From: Methylophaga muralis
GTDB lineage: Bacteria > Pseudomonadota > Gammaproteobacteria > Nitrosococcales > Methylophagaceae
Direction of reading: 5' to 3'
Assembly: GCF_001720165.1 (NCBI RefSeq)
Contig: NZ_MCRI01000010.1
Span: 1-64,000 of the forward strand
DNA length: 64,000 nt
Below, one piece after another: positions 49,339-59,536 of this stretch. The notes under the pieces were generated by a model. It ran no database searches. It saw nothing but the letters and a program-made list of their open reading frames with translations, and had not been told where the DNA came from. The position numbers were made by a program, and so were the translations under genes. The first letter of the stretch is position 1; each line of letters opens with the position of its first letter.

Positions 49339-51834
49339 TTAGAATAATTTTTTCAGCCGTTCTTTAAGTAGATCTTCAGCTGAAGGTTTAGCTTCAGATT
49401 CGTCTGCCTCTTCTGCAGTTTGATCTTCAGCAGCTGGTTGTTCGGTCGTTTCCGCACCAGAATCTGTTGGAGTGGCTGATTTTGATTCGATACCTAGTTT
49501 GCCGCCTAATAAACCACCGAGACCTTCACCAAGTTTTTCTTTTAGTTTTTCTTCTGCCTTGGCCTTGATTTCACCGGTCGCCTGTTCTTTTAAAACTGAT
49601 GCTAAATCGACAGAAGGTCGAGGATTTTCAAAGCTGCCAGTGATTTTGACTGGAATGGTTAAACCTCTTAAATCCTCAAGACCTCTGCCACCTTGACCTT
49701 CTGCCGTACCAACTACAGAAACTCTGACGGCATAATCAATAACTTCTCTTGGAATATCAATATCGCCGGCACCAGTTACTCTTAGCAATGGGGACATCAG
49801 CTCAAGATCTTGATTGTTAACAATACCTTCCTTTGCAGTAAATGAGCCTTTCAAGCTACTGAAATCAGTTTGAACTGGTCCAGCTGCTTCAGTGGCTCGT
49901 TGACCGGAAATAACCGCCTTGGCCTGACGGATCGCTTCAGCAATGTTGATGCCTTTCAATGCACCATCTGTAAATGAAAATGCACCGTTACCAGCCAGAC
50001 TTTGTTTAATGGCATCAATGTCTTTACCGCTGCCATTAAGCTTTACGTTTGCATTGGCAGTGCCGGAAATACGGTCATTACCGGTAAGATCCTTTAATAA
50101 TGGTCCTGCCTGCACACCTTGCAGGTTTTCATCCACAGCAAGTTTTAACGCATCACCACGGGCATCAAGGTTGACATTACCCTGGTACTTTCCCTGATAT
50201 AACTCCGCTGATAATGGACTGAGCTTTATCAATCCATCTTTGGCATCAATAGTAATAACAATGTTTTCACTGCTGATGCCACTTGCTTTCAGTTTGCCAA
50301 TCTTGAAACTGCCTTTAGCATTGATATCACGTAAGGTTTCTAACGGAAAATCACTGCTACCAGCTGCTGCGGCAGTGGCTGGCGTAGCTGCTTCTTTTGC
50401 AGACTTTTCACCCGCGGGCTTGGTTTCTTTTTCTTTTACTGGCGGTAAATAGCGATCAGCGTCAATTTGATCCAAGCTCAGATTGAATGTGTAGGCAGGT
50501 TTTTCAAAATTACTGATACCAAACTGGCCTGCAACCTGACTTTGATCGAGGGTCAGTTGTAGGTCTTTAGCGTTGATGGAGTCTTTGCTACCACTGATTT
50601 CGCTGCTCAATTGAACCAGCTCCAAAGTGCTGGTATCCGCCATTTCGGGCAACTCAATTTTTAGATCGCTGGCTAATTTACGCAAATTAAACGGTTTGAT
50701 TTGTACATTACCGTTAAATGCAAGATCGTCAGACAGAATTTTTTCGGCCTGCAGACGACCATTCATCGTCAAGTCTGCCAATTTAATAATCAGATCGCTG
50801 GCTTGGAAAGTTTCGTCAGCCAGGTTGGCAACGATATTAGTATTCACATCTAGCTTGGCTTTGCCGCCAGGTAACTGTTCATTTTCGACATCACCTGTAA
50901 TGGCTAAATTGGTAATACGATGTTGTTGTGTTGCCAGATTAGCTTCGACCAAACCGCTTAACTTGGCGTCAATTTTTTGATCGGCGCCTGTAGCTTGCAA
51001 ATCCATGACAAGATTATTGATGGTAATTATTTCCCTGGCCATGTTGGCGTTTATATCGGCACTAAGATTCAGGTTGGCGCGTTGCAATGGCATACCACTG
51101 CTGTTGGCAACGGTATTGAATCTGAGTGATTCCAATGCGTAAATTTGTTTGTCTAAATCAACGATTACCTTGGTATCGATTTTGATATGAGCTTTAACAT
51201 CCGGTTTGGTGCTAATTAAGTCAAAAGAGGTTGTTAATGCAGTAGGTTTGCCCGGAACCAATGGATCGGTATCTAAATTGAGATTACGTAATTGGAAATT
51301 TTGATCTTTGCTGGCATCTGACCATAAAACATTAGCATTGCTTAATTTCACCCCAGCGATGTTGATAGCAGACAGACCTTGGCGTGGTTCTTTCGCCGGT
51401 TTTTCTGCAGCAGGTGAGGCAGCTTCCTCCGTTTCAGCTTCAGTTTTGGTCAGATCATCCCAATTGGTTACGCCTTCTTCATTGGTTTCCAGATTTAACA
51501 ACAATCCATCCAGAACAATGGTGTCCATTTCAAGCTGTTTTTTCAGCAAAGGCATCAGTTTTATACGAATTTTGGCAGCCTGTACGCTGGCAAAAGATTC
51601 TGCTTCGAAGCCGCTGGCATTACTCAGTGATAATGCTCCGAGATCTAACGCTATCCAGGGAAATACTGATAAACCGATATCCCCTTGTAAGGTCAATTTA
51701 CGACCAGTTGCCTTTTCAACCTGAGCCGCAATCTCATCTTTATAGTCATTTGGATCAATAATAAAAGGAAGTGCTGCGAGAGCCGCAATAGCAATGATGA
51801 TTATGGCGATAACCAGTTTGATAAAGGTGCGCAT
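49339..51834 (-). CDS. AsmA family protein
   Basis: An 831-residue envelope protein. One N-terminal membrane helix (about 4-27) precedes a long periplasmic region. AsmA features are FIIDPNDYKDEIAAQVEKATGRKLTLQGDIGLSVFPWIALDLG at the start and, near the end, GKDIDAIKQSLAGNGAFSFTDGALKGINIAEAIRQAK and DYAVRVSVVG. Proteins of this group are thought to bridge the envelope and move phospholipids. The tail (about 775-820) is rich in Glu, Ala, Thr and Ser, and a second low-complexity stretch (about 133-150) lies in the N-terminal third. Confidence 0.88.
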   Translation of the reverse strand: MRTFIKLVIAIIIIAIAALAALPFIIDPNDYKDEIAAQVEKATGRKLTLQGDIGLSVFPWIALDLGALSLSNASGFEAESFASVQAAKIRIKLMPLLKKQLEMDTIVLDGLLLNLETNEEGVTNWDDLTKTEAETEEAASPAAEKPAKEPRQGLSAINIAGVKLSNANVLWSDASKDQNFQLRNLNLDTDPLVPGKPTALTTSFDLISTKPDVKAHIKIDTKVIVDLDKQIYALESLRFNTVANSSGMPLQRANLNLSADINANMAREIITINNLVMDLQATGADQKIDAKLSGLVEANLATQQHRITNLAITGDVENEQLPGGKAKLDVNTNIVANLADETFQASDLIIKLADLTMNGRLQAEKILSDDLAFNGNVQIKPFNLRKLASDLKIELPEMADTSTLELVQLSSEISGSKDSINAKDLQLTLDQSQVAGQFGISNFEKPAYTFNLSLDQIDADRYLPPVKEKETKPAGEKSAKEAATPATAAAAGSSDFPLETLRDINAKGSFKIGKLKASGISSENIVITIDAKDGLIKLSPLSAELYQGKYQGNVNLDARGDALKLAVDENLQGVQAGPLLKDLTGNDRISGTANANVKLNGSGKDIDAIKQSLAGNGAFSFTDGALKGINIAEAIRQAKAVISGQRATEAAGPVQTDFSSLKGSFTAKEGIVNNQDLELMSPLLRVTGAGDIDIPREVIDYAVRVSVVGTAEGQGGRGLEDLRGLTIPVKITGSFENPRPSVDLASVLKEQATGEIKAKAEEKLKEKLGEGLGGLLGGKLGIESKSATPTDSGAETTEQPAAEDQTAEEADESEAKPSAEDLLKERLKKLF

Positions 51835-51894
51835 GCTTTGGATCCTGTACTTTAGAGGGGTGTATAACGAAGATGATAAGCCATTTAAGTGGGT

Positions 51895-53547
51895 TTATGA
51901 ACCGGCTTTAACGATATAGGTGAAACGTTCATAGTCCAAAGTTGCTGAAAACAGATCCTTGGTTTCCACGTTCATAGTTTTCCCGTCAGCATTAAATACC
52001 GTCAGTTGGCGTCTAGGGCTAAAGACACCTTTCTGAGTAATTAGTGCTGGAGATTGCGTATTTAGTTGTAAACCCGGATATAAAAGATTCCCTATTTTAG
52101 GCTGACATGTGACGATTTCTGGATCGCCTTCAATTAAGCTAAGGCCGGCCTGACCGTTGTTTTGCCAATCACTACAAAACCAACAAATACTGGCGAGTTG
52201 TAATTTGCTGTGCATCTTGAGCAATATCAATTCGTCTACATCAATGCTGTCTTTGCAGTCAGCAATATGCAGCAGACTGCCTTGCTCGGAATGGTTTACA
52301 ACAACAGCCTTTAAAGCAGTTGTCGCTCCATTTAAAAAATCCACTATGTTTTGGAAACCATAAACAATTTCGATATTACCGGATTCGGAGAGCTGTTTTC
52401 TGGGAGACTGACGTTGATAATTAGCAGCCAACTGCGGTAGAACATGGCGAATCAGTTTTAAATCCAGCGTATTTTCCTGTTTACGTGTCGGGATGAGTTT
52501 TTGTCCGAGAACGGTCAACACATCTTGAGTCTGCAACATGCGGTTGTCCGCAACAACACGAATTAAATGAGGGGTTTTTACTAAAGCTTTCGGGCCGTGG
52601 TCTGATTGAACTTCTATACAAAAATAACCAGTTAACAGAAAAGTATTCTCAATAACTTGCTGTTGTGGCGGGATAACCGTAATGGCGACCTTATCCAGCA
52701 TATCTGCAAACATGGCATACAGCCGGTTGACAGCAAATTTCGATAAGCTATAGGGATCAGCAATTGCAGTTAAGGCCACACGTTTATAAATGTGTTCGAA
52801 GCTATCAGTTTTGCCGAGTGTTGTTATTTCGGGCTGTAGAGCTACTGCCTTGGCCTTTTCCAAATACATCAACAATTGATTGAGCTGTAACCAGCAATCT
52901 TTTGGTGCCGTTCGATAATGCATATAAGCATGCAAAATTTGTAAAGCAATCAGACTGCTGCCTCGGTTCAAACAAAACAGATAGCGGGGCTGATCTGCAG
53001 GACGTTCCCCACGTTGATAATGTTTATCGGCCAACGTGAAATATAACTCGGCTAAACAACGTAAAGTCTGACTGAAATTAGTCAGGTTTTTAAAAGTGGA
53101 TTTTTTGGCACTGGTCGCCTTGGCGATGACTTTGCTGTCACGGTTCAACAAAAGTCGATTCAATTCATGATAATAAACCTCGAGCAGGTTTATCTGGCGA
53201 TTCTCAGAAATGTGCTGTTGTTTAATCGCTTGCAAATTCACCAATAGGATAGACAGTCGTTGCGGTAAGTCATTGGTAAGCTGAGAAAGCCAGATTTTTA
53301 ATAAAGCAGGGTCAGTAATAATCTCTCCACGTCGTTCGTCAGTAACAATGGAGGTGAGTAAATGCAGCTCAGGAAGATCCGCTGCCGGTTTGGCCTGCGA
53401 ACGAAACCATTTATTGCCAAGCCACATGCTGAATAATTTGGGATTAATTAACCTGACGGGCGATTGTAGAAAATGAAAACCGTTAGGAGATAATTTAGTA
53501 GATTGCGAGAAATGTCTTTCAGCGAAAGCAAAAAACAGAAAATACAT
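51895..53547 (-). CDS. Unrecognised conserved-looking protein (550 aa)
   Basis: I do not recognise the family. No signal peptide, membrane helix or clear catalytic motif is seen. The N-terminal 300 residues look helical (LLEVYYHELNRLLLNRD, LAELYFTLADKHYQRG); the last 200 are richer in beta-type sequence and might hold a PilZ-like or similar barrel, which is a guess. The start may be ATG 53547 or the later ATG 53427 (MWLGNKWF); neither has a good ribosome site. It overlaps the small gene before it and probably forms an operon with it and the CorC-type gene. Confidence 0.6.
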   Translation of the reverse strand: MYFLFFAFAERHFSQSTKLSPNGFHFLQSPVRLINPKLFSMWLGNKWFRSQAKPAADLPELHLLTSIVTDERRGEIITDPALLKIWLSQLTNDLPQRLSILLVNLQAIKQQHISENRQINLLEVYYHELNRLLLNRDSKVIAKATSAKKSTFKNLTNFSQTLRCLAELYFTLADKHYQRGERPADQPRYLFCLNRGSSLIALQILHAYMHYRTAPKDCWLQLNQLLMYLEKAKAVALQPEITTLGKTDSFEHIYKRVALTAIADPYSLSKFAVNRLYAMFADMLDKVAITVIPPQQQVIENTFLLTGYFCIEVQSDHGPKALVKTPHLIRVVADNRMLQTQDVLTVLGQKLIPTRKQENTLDLKLIRHVLPQLAANYQRQSPRKQLSESGNIEIVYGFQNIVDFLNGATTALKAVVVNHSEQGSLLHIADCKDSIDVDELILLKMHSKLQLASICWFCSDWQNNGQAGLSLIEGDPEIVTCQPKIGNLLYPGLQLNTQSPALITQKGVFSPRRQLTVFNADGKTMNVETKDLFSATLDYERFTYIVKAGS

Positions 53548-53842
53548 TATTGCTCATCAATGGCAGTTTTATTTGCAGCAGGTTCGGTTCACGATGGCTT
53601 TTGCCACGGCTGCAATAGATATTAAGTAAATTGATGTCACGTTGTTGCCAGGCTTTTAGACCCTCTGCATTATCGATGTTATAAAAGTATAGAACTGCAT
53701 GTCCCAAACGACTGAAGCGCCAATGAGTGTTTAATGAGGCCTTGTACTGAGATAAATATGCTTGCAGTTGTTGCTGATCTGCATCCGAGAAGCCGAAGCA
53801 TCGTATCCGCAGATTAGCCAATTTAGATTTGCTCCGCCTCAA
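53519..53842 (-). CDS. Unrecognised small protein (about 100-107 aa)
   Basis: A short protein with LANLRIRCFGFSDADQQQLQAYLSQYKAS and HWRFSRLGHAVLYFYN; no known family is apparent. The frame begins with TTG 53842, and another TTG at 53821 has a ggag site ten bases upstream, so the start is unsettled. It overlaps the end of the CorC-type gene (by 20 bp if the longer form is used) and the start of the 550-residue gene (29 bp), which supports cotranslation of all three. Confidence 0.5.
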   Translation of the reverse strand: MRRSKSKLANLRIRCFGFSDADQQQLQAYLSQYKASLNTHWRFSRLGHAVLYFYNIDNAEGLKAWQQRDINLLNIYCSRGKSHREPNLLQIKLPLMSNNVFSVFCFR

Positions 53843-55106
53843 TGGCTGGGTGTATTTGGCGAAGCCGCACAGTTCTTATGGCATTATCTGCAGTTTGAAT
53901 CACTTCGATAATATAGCTGTTGATCCGTATGCTGACACCGGGATCAGGGATACTTTCCAAATATTCTAAAACCAGACCATTAATGGTTTTGGGGCCATCG
54001 GTCGGTAAATCCCAATCCATAGTTCGATTCAGTTCGCGAATATTGGCTGAACCATTAATAAGATAACTGCCGTCACTTTGTGGATGAATTTCCTTTTCAT
54101 CATCAATGGTGTTAGCGGTGAATTCACCCACAATTTCCCTGAAAATATCTTCCAGAGTAATCAATCCGAGCAAATCACCATATTCATCGACCACCAAGCC
54201 AGTTCGGCGTAATTTACGTTGGAACTGAATCAACTGGGTATTAAGGGGAGTACCTTCCGGTACGAAGTAAGCTTCTTTGACGATGCTTTGGAATGTTTGC
54301 GGGTTCAAATTATCCTGTGTCATCAGATTCAAGGCTTTCCGCACATGCAATATGCCAACTATGTTATCCATACTGTCACGGTAAACTGGCAGCCGTGTAT
54401 AACCGCAATGCGACAACTGTTTGATGATTTCAGCGAACGGCTGATTGATATCGATTCCTTCGATTTCATTACGTGGCACCATCACGTCATTCACAGTGAC
54501 TTGCTCAAGATCCAGAATACTCATCAACATATCTTTATGCCGATTTGGGATCATGCTGCCAGCCTCCATTAACGCCACTCGTAATTCTTCAATATTAATG
54601 GCAGTAGAGGTGGCATCTTCTCGTGACACACCAAATAAACCCAGTAATCGATTGGTGATAATGCTGGTAAACCATACTAGCGGGTAGAGAATGAATAACA
54701 GGGGCTTTAAAACGAAACTTGCCGGATAGGCAACGCGTTCAGGATGCAGGGCGGCTAATGTTTTCGGGGTGACTTCAGCGAATAATAATATGACTAGAGT
54801 TAAGGTAAAGGTCGCCACCACAATACCGTTCTCACCGAGCAATTTAATACCGATTACGGTTGCTATGGCCGAGGCAAATATATTGACGAAATTATTGCCT
54901 AGCAGGATCAGACCAATTAAACGGTCAGGCCTGGCCAGCAGGCTACTGGCAATCATTGCACCACGATGGCCTTGCGAAGCGAGATGCTTTAAGCGATAGC
55001 GGTTTAAAGACATCAACGCTGTTTCTGAGCTGGAAAAAAACGCCGATAAAACCAAGAGGCAAAACAGGATTAGAAACAGTGCAATTAAAGAAGTATTTTC
55101 CAGCAT
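53823..55106 (-). CDS. HlyC/CorC (CNNM) family transporter-like protein
   Basis: A 427-residue inner-membrane protein. The DUF21/CNNM membrane domain covers about 1-185 (ALFLILFCLLVLSAFFSSSETALMSLNRYRL), tandem CBS domains lie near 205-325 (VMVPRNEIEGIDI, GLVVDEYGDLLGLITLEDI), and a CorC/HlyC C-terminal domain near 340-420. This is the YfjD/CorB type, linked to magnesium export or homeostasis. In many gammaproteobacteria it sits beside ypjD and ffh, exactly as here. Confidence 0.92.
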   Translation of the reverse strand: MLENTSLIALFLILFCLLVLSAFFSSSETALMSLNRYRLKHLASQGHRGAMIASSLLARPDRLIGLILLGNNFVNIFASAIATVIGIKLLGENGIVVATFTLTLVILLFAEVTPKTLAALHPERVAYPASFVLKPLLFILYPLVWFTSIITNRLLGLFGVSREDATSTAINIEELRVALMEAGSMIPNRHKDMLMSILDLEQVTVNDVMVPRNEIEGIDINQPFAEIIKQLSHCGYTRLPVYRDSMDNIVGILHVRKALNLMTQDNLNPQTFQSIVKEAYFVPEGTPLNTQLIQFQRKLRRTGLVVDEYGDLLGLITLEDIFREIVGEFTANTIDDEKEIHPQSDGSYLINGSANIRELNRTMDWDLPTDGPKTINGLVLEYLESIPDPGVSIRINSYIIEVIQTADNAIRTVRLRQIHPAIEAEQI

Positions 55107-55110
55107 CTAT

Positions 55111-55908
55111 TTAACTTTGTATTAGGAATTCAAGGATAATTTTGCTACCAACATACGCCAGCAACAAAAATCCGAAACCGGATAACGTCCATTTTACCGC
55201 TGTCTGGCTACGCCAACCATATTGATGCCGACCCCACAGCAATGCAGCAAAAACCAGCCAGGCAATAATGGAAAACACCGTTTTATGGGCTACATGCTGA
55301 GCAATAAAATCATTTACAAACACAAATCCGGTAATCAAGCCTAAAGTGAGCAATATGAAGCCAGCGTAAAGCAATTGAAATAAAGCTTTTTCCATCGATT
55401 GCAGTGGTGGAAGTTTGCGCACCCAGCCACCGGCATGTTTATTACGCAAATGTCTTTCCTGAATCGCTAAAATGATGGATTGCATTGCCGCCAGTGCAAG
55501 TAAGGCATATGCGGTGAGTGATAATAAAATGTGCCACTCTAAAGCGGGATCGCTGAGTGCGCGTTGACTTCCCGGAGCTTCCACTCTGAGCATCAGACAT
55601 AAAGCGACCAATGGATAGACTACAATTCCCGGATGAGCTATAGGAGAACGTAAACCTGTTAGCATGGCAATAAATGCCATTAACCAGGCGGCTATAGACA
55701 ATGTGCTCATCAGACTGAGATCCCAGCCTTGTGCAAATTTCATGGTGAAATAAATATCTGCGGCATGGAACAGCAATGCCAATGTGGTCAATATACCAAT
55801 CGGTAAGGCAAGTTTATTGGCGTTATGATCACGTTTGACAAAGTCACGGATCAAAATAACGCTGCTACTTAAATACAGTAGGAAGGCTAATGCGTTGGCA
55901 ATGGCCAT
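55111..55908 (-). CDS. ypjD: Cytochrome c assembly-like membrane protein YpjD
   Basis: A 265-residue protein with about eight membrane helices, of the CcsA/CcmC superfamily. Conserved parts are LLFHAADIYF near 46-55, WHILLSLTAYALLALAAMQSIILAIQERHLR near 125-155, and AHKTVFSIIAWLVFAALLWGRHQYGWRSQTAVKW near 207-240, with the histidines typical of haem handling. The gene faces away from ffh across a 150-bp gap, as in E. coli. Confidence 0.88.
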   Translation of the reverse strand: MAIANALAFLLYLSSSVILIRDFVKRDHNANKLALPIGILTTLALLFHAADIYFTMKFAQGWDLSLMSTLSIAAWLMAFIAMLTGLRSPIAHPGIVVYPLVALCLMLRVEAPGSQRALSDPALEWHILLSLTAYALLALAAMQSIILAIQERHLRNKHAGGWVRKLPPLQSMEKALFQLLYAGFILLTLGLITGFVFVNDFIAQHVAHKTVFSIIAWLVFAALLWGRHQYGWRSQTAVKWTLSGFGFLLLAYVGSKIILEFLIQS

Positions 55909-55999
55909 GAGGGGAGATCCTTAAGTTCCAATTATGTTATCCAATTAATTGCTGGCCTAATCATAAACGATAAGCTGCTTCGCCGGATATCATATCAGT

Positions 56000-56005
56000 T
56001 ATAAT
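56000..56005 (+). promoter_or_regulatory. Candidate -10 box for ffh
   Basis: tataat lies 56 bases before the ffh start in the divergent gap with ypjD. No convincing -35 is found at the right distance, so this is only a candidate. Confidence 0.35.
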
Positions 56006-56060
56006 GCCTTATCAATCTAGATAGTACTGATTTTCAGACTCCAACGATGCAGGATACATT

Positions 56061-57431
56061 ATGTTTGACAGCCTAAGTGACAGACTCGCCGGTAGCCTCA
56101 AAAAACTGCGTGGCCAAGGTCGAATCACTGAAGACAATATAAAAGAAACATTACGTGAAGTGCGTATGGCTTTGCTTGAAGCTGACGTAGCTTTACCTGT
56201 GGTTCGCGATTTCATTGAAAAAGTGAAAGAGCGCGCGATGGGGCAGGATGTAATGCGTAGCCTTACTCCCGGCCAGGTTTTTGTCAAAATAGTAAATGAC
56301 GAACTGGTCGCCGTGATGGGCGATGAGGATAATAGTCTTAATCTCAACAGTCAGCCGCCAGTTGTTATTCTTATGGCTGGTCTGCAAGGTGCAGGTAAAA
56401 CCACTAGTGTGGCAAAACTGGCCAGATTCTTAAAAGAAAGACATAAAAAATCGGTAATGGTCGCCAGTGCTGACGTTTATCGTCCAGCAGCGATAGAGCA
56501 GCTCAAAACACTGGCCATTGATGTTGAAGCAAAGTTCTTCCCTAGTGATGCCAGTCAGGATCCGGTTGCAATTGCTCAGGCTGCTGTTGCACAAGCTAAG
56601 CTCGAATATGTCGATGTGGTGATTATTGATACGGCAGGTCGTCTGCATATTGATGATGACATGATGGGTGAAATCAAACGTATTCATGCAGCAATCAATC
56701 CAGCAGAAACCTTGTTTACCGTTGATAGCATGACCGGCCAGGATGCGGCCAATACTGCTAAAGCATTTAACGAAGCTTTGCCATTAACCGGCGTGATATT
56801 AACTAAAACGGATGGTGATGCCCGCGGTGGTGCGGCTTTATCGATTCGCCATATCACCGGAAAACCCATTAAATTTATGGGTGTGGGTGAAAAGACAACC
56901 GCTTTGGAAGTATTCCATCCGGATCGTATTGTTTCTCGAATCCTCGGCATGGGCGACGTGCTCTCCCTGGTGGAAGAAGCGCAGCGCAAGATGGATGCTG
57001 GTTCTGCCGAAAAACTGGCCAACAAACTCAAAAAAGGCAAAGGATTCGATTTCGAAGATTTTCGCGATCAATTGCAGCAAATGAGCAAAATGGGCGGACT
57101 TACTTCATTAATGGATAAATTGCCCGGTATGGGTCAGTTGCCTGATTCAGTTAAAAACCAAGCCAATGACAAAGAGCTGGTTAAGATGGAAGCCATGATT
57201 AATTCGATGACGCCCAAAGAGCGTCGTCGACCTGAATTAATCAAAGGGTCAAGAAAAAAACGTATCGCAGCTGGCTCAGGAACTCAGATTCAGGATGTTA
57301 ATCGCTTGCTGAAACAGTTCTCACAAATGCAAAAAATGATGAAAAAAATGGGGCAGAAAGGTGGTATGGCTAAAATGATGCGCGGCCTTGGTGGAAAACT
57401 GCCAATGGGTGGCGGTGGCATGCCATTTTAA
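56061..57431 (+). CDS. ffh: Signal recognition particle protein Ffh
   Basis: A 456-residue GTPase that targets membrane proteins with 4.5S RNA and FtsY. N domain to about 95; G1 AGLQGAGKTTSVAKL (106-120); DTAGRLHIDDDMM; TKTDGDARGGAAL; and the methionine-rich M domain from about 325, ending MQKMMKKMGQKGGMAKMMRG. No 4.5S RNA gene is seen in the window. Confidence 0.97.
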   Translation: MFDSLSDRLAGSLKKLRGQGRITEDNIKETLREVRMALLEADVALPVVRDFIEKVKERAMGQDVMRSLTPGQVFVKIVNDELVAVMGDEDNSLNLNSQPPVVILMAGLQGAGKTTSVAKLARFLKERHKKSVMVASADVYRPAAIEQLKTLAIDVEAKFFPSDASQDPVAIAQAAVAQAKLEYVDVVIIDTAGRLHIDDDMMGEIKRIHAAINPAETLFTVDSMTGQDAANTAKAFNEALPLTGVILTKTDGDARGGAALSIRHITGKPIKFMGVGEKTTALEVFHPDRIVSRILGMGDVLSLVEEAQRKMDAGSAEKLANKLKKGKGFDFEDFRDQLQQMSKMGGLTSLMDKLPGMGQLPDSVKNQANDKELVKMEAMINSMTPKERRRPELIKGSRKKRIAAGSGTQIQDVNRLLKQFSQMQKMMKKMGQKGGMAKMMRGLGGKLPMGGGGMPF

Positions 57432-57517
57432 GACAATCGTATTTACAGCTTTGCAAACCTAAGATAAGTGCGTAAAATAACTCTATTTTTCCATCCAGAT
57501 TTTCAACGGGTAGGTTT

Positions 57518-57766
57518 ATGGTAACAATTAGAATGACACGCGGCGGCGCTAAAAAGCGTCCTTTCTACGGCATTGTCGTAACAGATTCACGCAGCAAACG
57601 TGATGGTCGTTATATTGAGCGCGTTGGTTTCTTTAACCCAATCGCTAAAGGCCAAGAAGAAGAATTACGCATTGATTTAGAACGCGTTAAACATTGGATC
57701 AGCCAAGGTGCACAAACCTCTGAGCGTGTTGCTCAGCTGATCAAACAAGCACAAAAAGCTGCTTAA
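57518..57766 (+). CDS. rpsP: 30S ribosomal protein S16
   Basis: An 82-residue protein identical in size to E. coli S16, with [21 protein letters not shown] and [13 protein letters not shown]. It is first in the classic rpsP-rimM-trmD-rplS operon. Confidence 0.97.
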   Translation: MVTIRMTRGGAKKRPFYGIVVTDSRSKRDGRYIERVGFFNPIAKGQEEELRIDLERVKHWISQGAQTSERVAQLIKQAQKAA

Positions 57767-57787
57767 TTTCTACCCGGGAGTCGCGTA

Positions 57788-58309
57788 ATGGCTGATGCCA
57801 GCGAATTTATCCCGGTTGGGAAGATATCAGGAGTTTTTGGCGTAAAGGGCTGGGTAAAAGTATTTTCATTTACCGACCCTCGCGACAATATCCTTGAATA
57901 CAAACCGCTTTATGTGCATCGCCATGGTGATTGGGTTCCAATTGAAGTCAATGGCGGTCAGTTGCAAGGTAAAGCGGTGGTCATGAGTCTGGAAAAGGTT
58001 ACTGATCGCAATCAGGCCATGACTTTAATCGGTTCAGAGCTAGCGATTAAACGTTCGCAATTGCTTGAAACTGACGAAGATGAATATTACTGGGCTGACT
58101 TGGTTGGCCTGACAGTTATTAACACTGAAAATGAAAAACTGGGAATAGTTGATCACTTGTTAGAAACCGGTGCTAATGATGTTCTGGTTGTCAATGGAGC
58201 AGATGCGGATACGCAATATCTGATTCCATTTGTATTAGAAAGAACCATATTGAAGGTTGATCTGGAAAATAAGCAGATTCAGGTTGATTGGCAAGCCGAC
58301 TATCTTTGA
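57788..58309 (+). CDS. rimM: Ribosome maturation factor RimM
   Basis: A 173-residue factor that assists assembly of the 30S head. The N-terminal barrel has [22 protein letters not shown] (residues 8-29), and the PRC barrel ends with [38 protein letters not shown] and [14 protein letters not shown]. It follows rpsP by 21 bp, with cgggag upstream. Confidence 0.96.
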   Translation: MADASEFIPVGKISGVFGVKGWVKVFSFTDPRDNILEYKPLYVHRHGDWVPIEVNGGQLQGKAVVMSLEKVTDRNQAMTLIGSELAIKRSQLLETDEDEYYWADLVGLTVINTENEKLGIVDHLLETGANDVLVVNGADADTQYLIPFVLERTILKVDLENKQIQVDWQADYL

Positions 58310-58317
58310 ACAATGAA

Positions 58318-59061
58318 ATGCAGCTATCGGTAATTTCATTGTTTCCCGAGATGTTTGCTGCGGTAACAGAATACGGCGTAACAGGACGGGCGGTAAAACA
58401 AGGCAAATTAAGCCTGAATTATCATAATCCGCGAGAATTTACGTCAGATAAACATCAGACCGTGGATGACCGACCTTATGGTGGCGGGCCCGGGATGGTT
58501 ATGAAAGTTAGTCCGTTGTTGGAGGCTATTAAGGTTGCAAAACAACAGCTAGGTGATGATGCAAAAGTCATTTATTTATCACCACAGGGACAAAAGCTGA
58601 ATCAGCATGCGTTAGGCCAAATGGCGAAACGTAAATCAATGATTCTGCTGGCTGGTCGCTACGAAGGTATTGATGAGCGATTGGTAGAACAGGAAATTGA
58701 TGAGGAATGGTCGATTGGTGACTATGTCCTCAGCGGTGGTGAGCTGGCAGCCATGGTGATGATTGATGGTATTGCCCGTTTGTTGCCGGGGGTGTTGGGT
58801 GATGCTGAATCTGCAGAGCAGGATTCATTTATGAGTGGTCTTTTAGACCATCCGCATTACACCCGCCCAGAAGAGTTAAATGGCCAGACAGTGCCAGCCG
58901 TACTGTTAGGTGGGAATCATGAGGCAATACGTCAGTGGCGTCTCAAACAGTCCTTAGGACGAACATGGTTACGGCGACCTGATTTGTTGGAATTGATAAC
59001 TTTAACAACAGAACAGGCTGCTTTATTGGAAGAATTTATTGCCGAGCGCGGGCAGGATTAG
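58318..59061 (+). CDS. trmD: tRNA (guanine37-N1)-methyltransferase TrmD
   Basis: A SPOUT methyltransferase (247 aa) that methylates G37 of tRNAs. ATG 58318 ([13 protein letters not shown]) matches the family start, eight bases after rimM; TTG 58306 is an alternative. There is no clear ribosome site, so translational coupling to rimM is likely. Trefoil-knot motifs [13 protein letters not shown] and [19 protein letters not shown] are present, with the catalytic Asp in [11 protein letters not shown]. Confidence 0.96.
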   Translation: MQLSVISLFPEMFAAVTEYGVTGRAVKQGKLSLNYHNPREFTSDKHQTVDDRPYGGGPGMVMKVSPLLEAIKVAKQQLGDDAKVIYLSPQGQKLNQHALGQMAKRKSMILLAGRYEGIDERLVEQEIDEEWSIGDYVLSGGELAAMVMIDGIARLLPGVLGDAESAEQDSFMSGLLDHPHYTRPEELNGQTVPAVLLGGNHEAIRQWRLKQSLGRTWLRRPDLLELITLTTEQAALLEEFIAERGQD

Positions 59062-59074
59062 TTGGGAGCAAACA

Positions 59075-59419
59075 ATGAGTAACATTATCGATCAGCTTAA
59101 CGCTGAACAATTGAGAAGCGATATTCCGGATTTTTCTGCCGGTGACACAATTGTTGTCAAAGTTCGTATTAAAGAAGGTGAGCGTGAGCGTGAACAGGCT
59201 TTTGAAGGCATTGTTATCGCAAAACGTAACCGTGGTTTGCATTCAGCTTTCACTGTTCGCAAAATCTCTAACGGTGTTGGTGTAGAGCGTGTTTTTCAAG
59301 CACACAGCCCAACTATCGCCAGTGTTGAATTGAAACGCCGCGGTGATGTTCGCCGTGCGAAACTTTACTACCTGCGTGATTTGACTGGTAAAGCAGCACG
59401 TATTAAAGAAAAATTGTAA
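59075..59419 (+). CDS. rplS: 50S ribosomal protein L19
   Basis: A 114-residue protein (E. coli L19, 115) starting at ATG 59075 after gggag. It has [40 protein letters not shown] and [13 protein letters not shown]. Last gene of the operon, followed by a terminator. Confidence 0.97.
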   Translation: MSNIIDQLNAEQLRSDIPDFSAGDTIVVKVRIKEGEREREQAFEGIVIAKRNRGLHSAFTVRKISNGVGVERVFQAHSPTIASVELKRRGDVRRAKLYYLRDLTGKAARIKEKL

Positions 59420-59452
59420 TTTTTACGGGTCGTCTGATCCGTTGAATTATAA

Positions 59453-59488
59453 AAGGGACAAAGTTGATTTCAGCTTTGTCCTTTTTTT
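59453..59488 (+). terminator. Rho-independent terminator of the rpsP-rplS operon
   Basis: aagggacaaag and ctttgtcctt pair across a loop of about ten bases and are followed by seven T residues. It lies about 35 bases after the rplS stop. Confidence 0.9.
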
Positions 59489-59536
59489 GTGGCTTGAAAT
59501 CATAAATATGTGCAATGGAAAAGCTGAAGCAATCCA

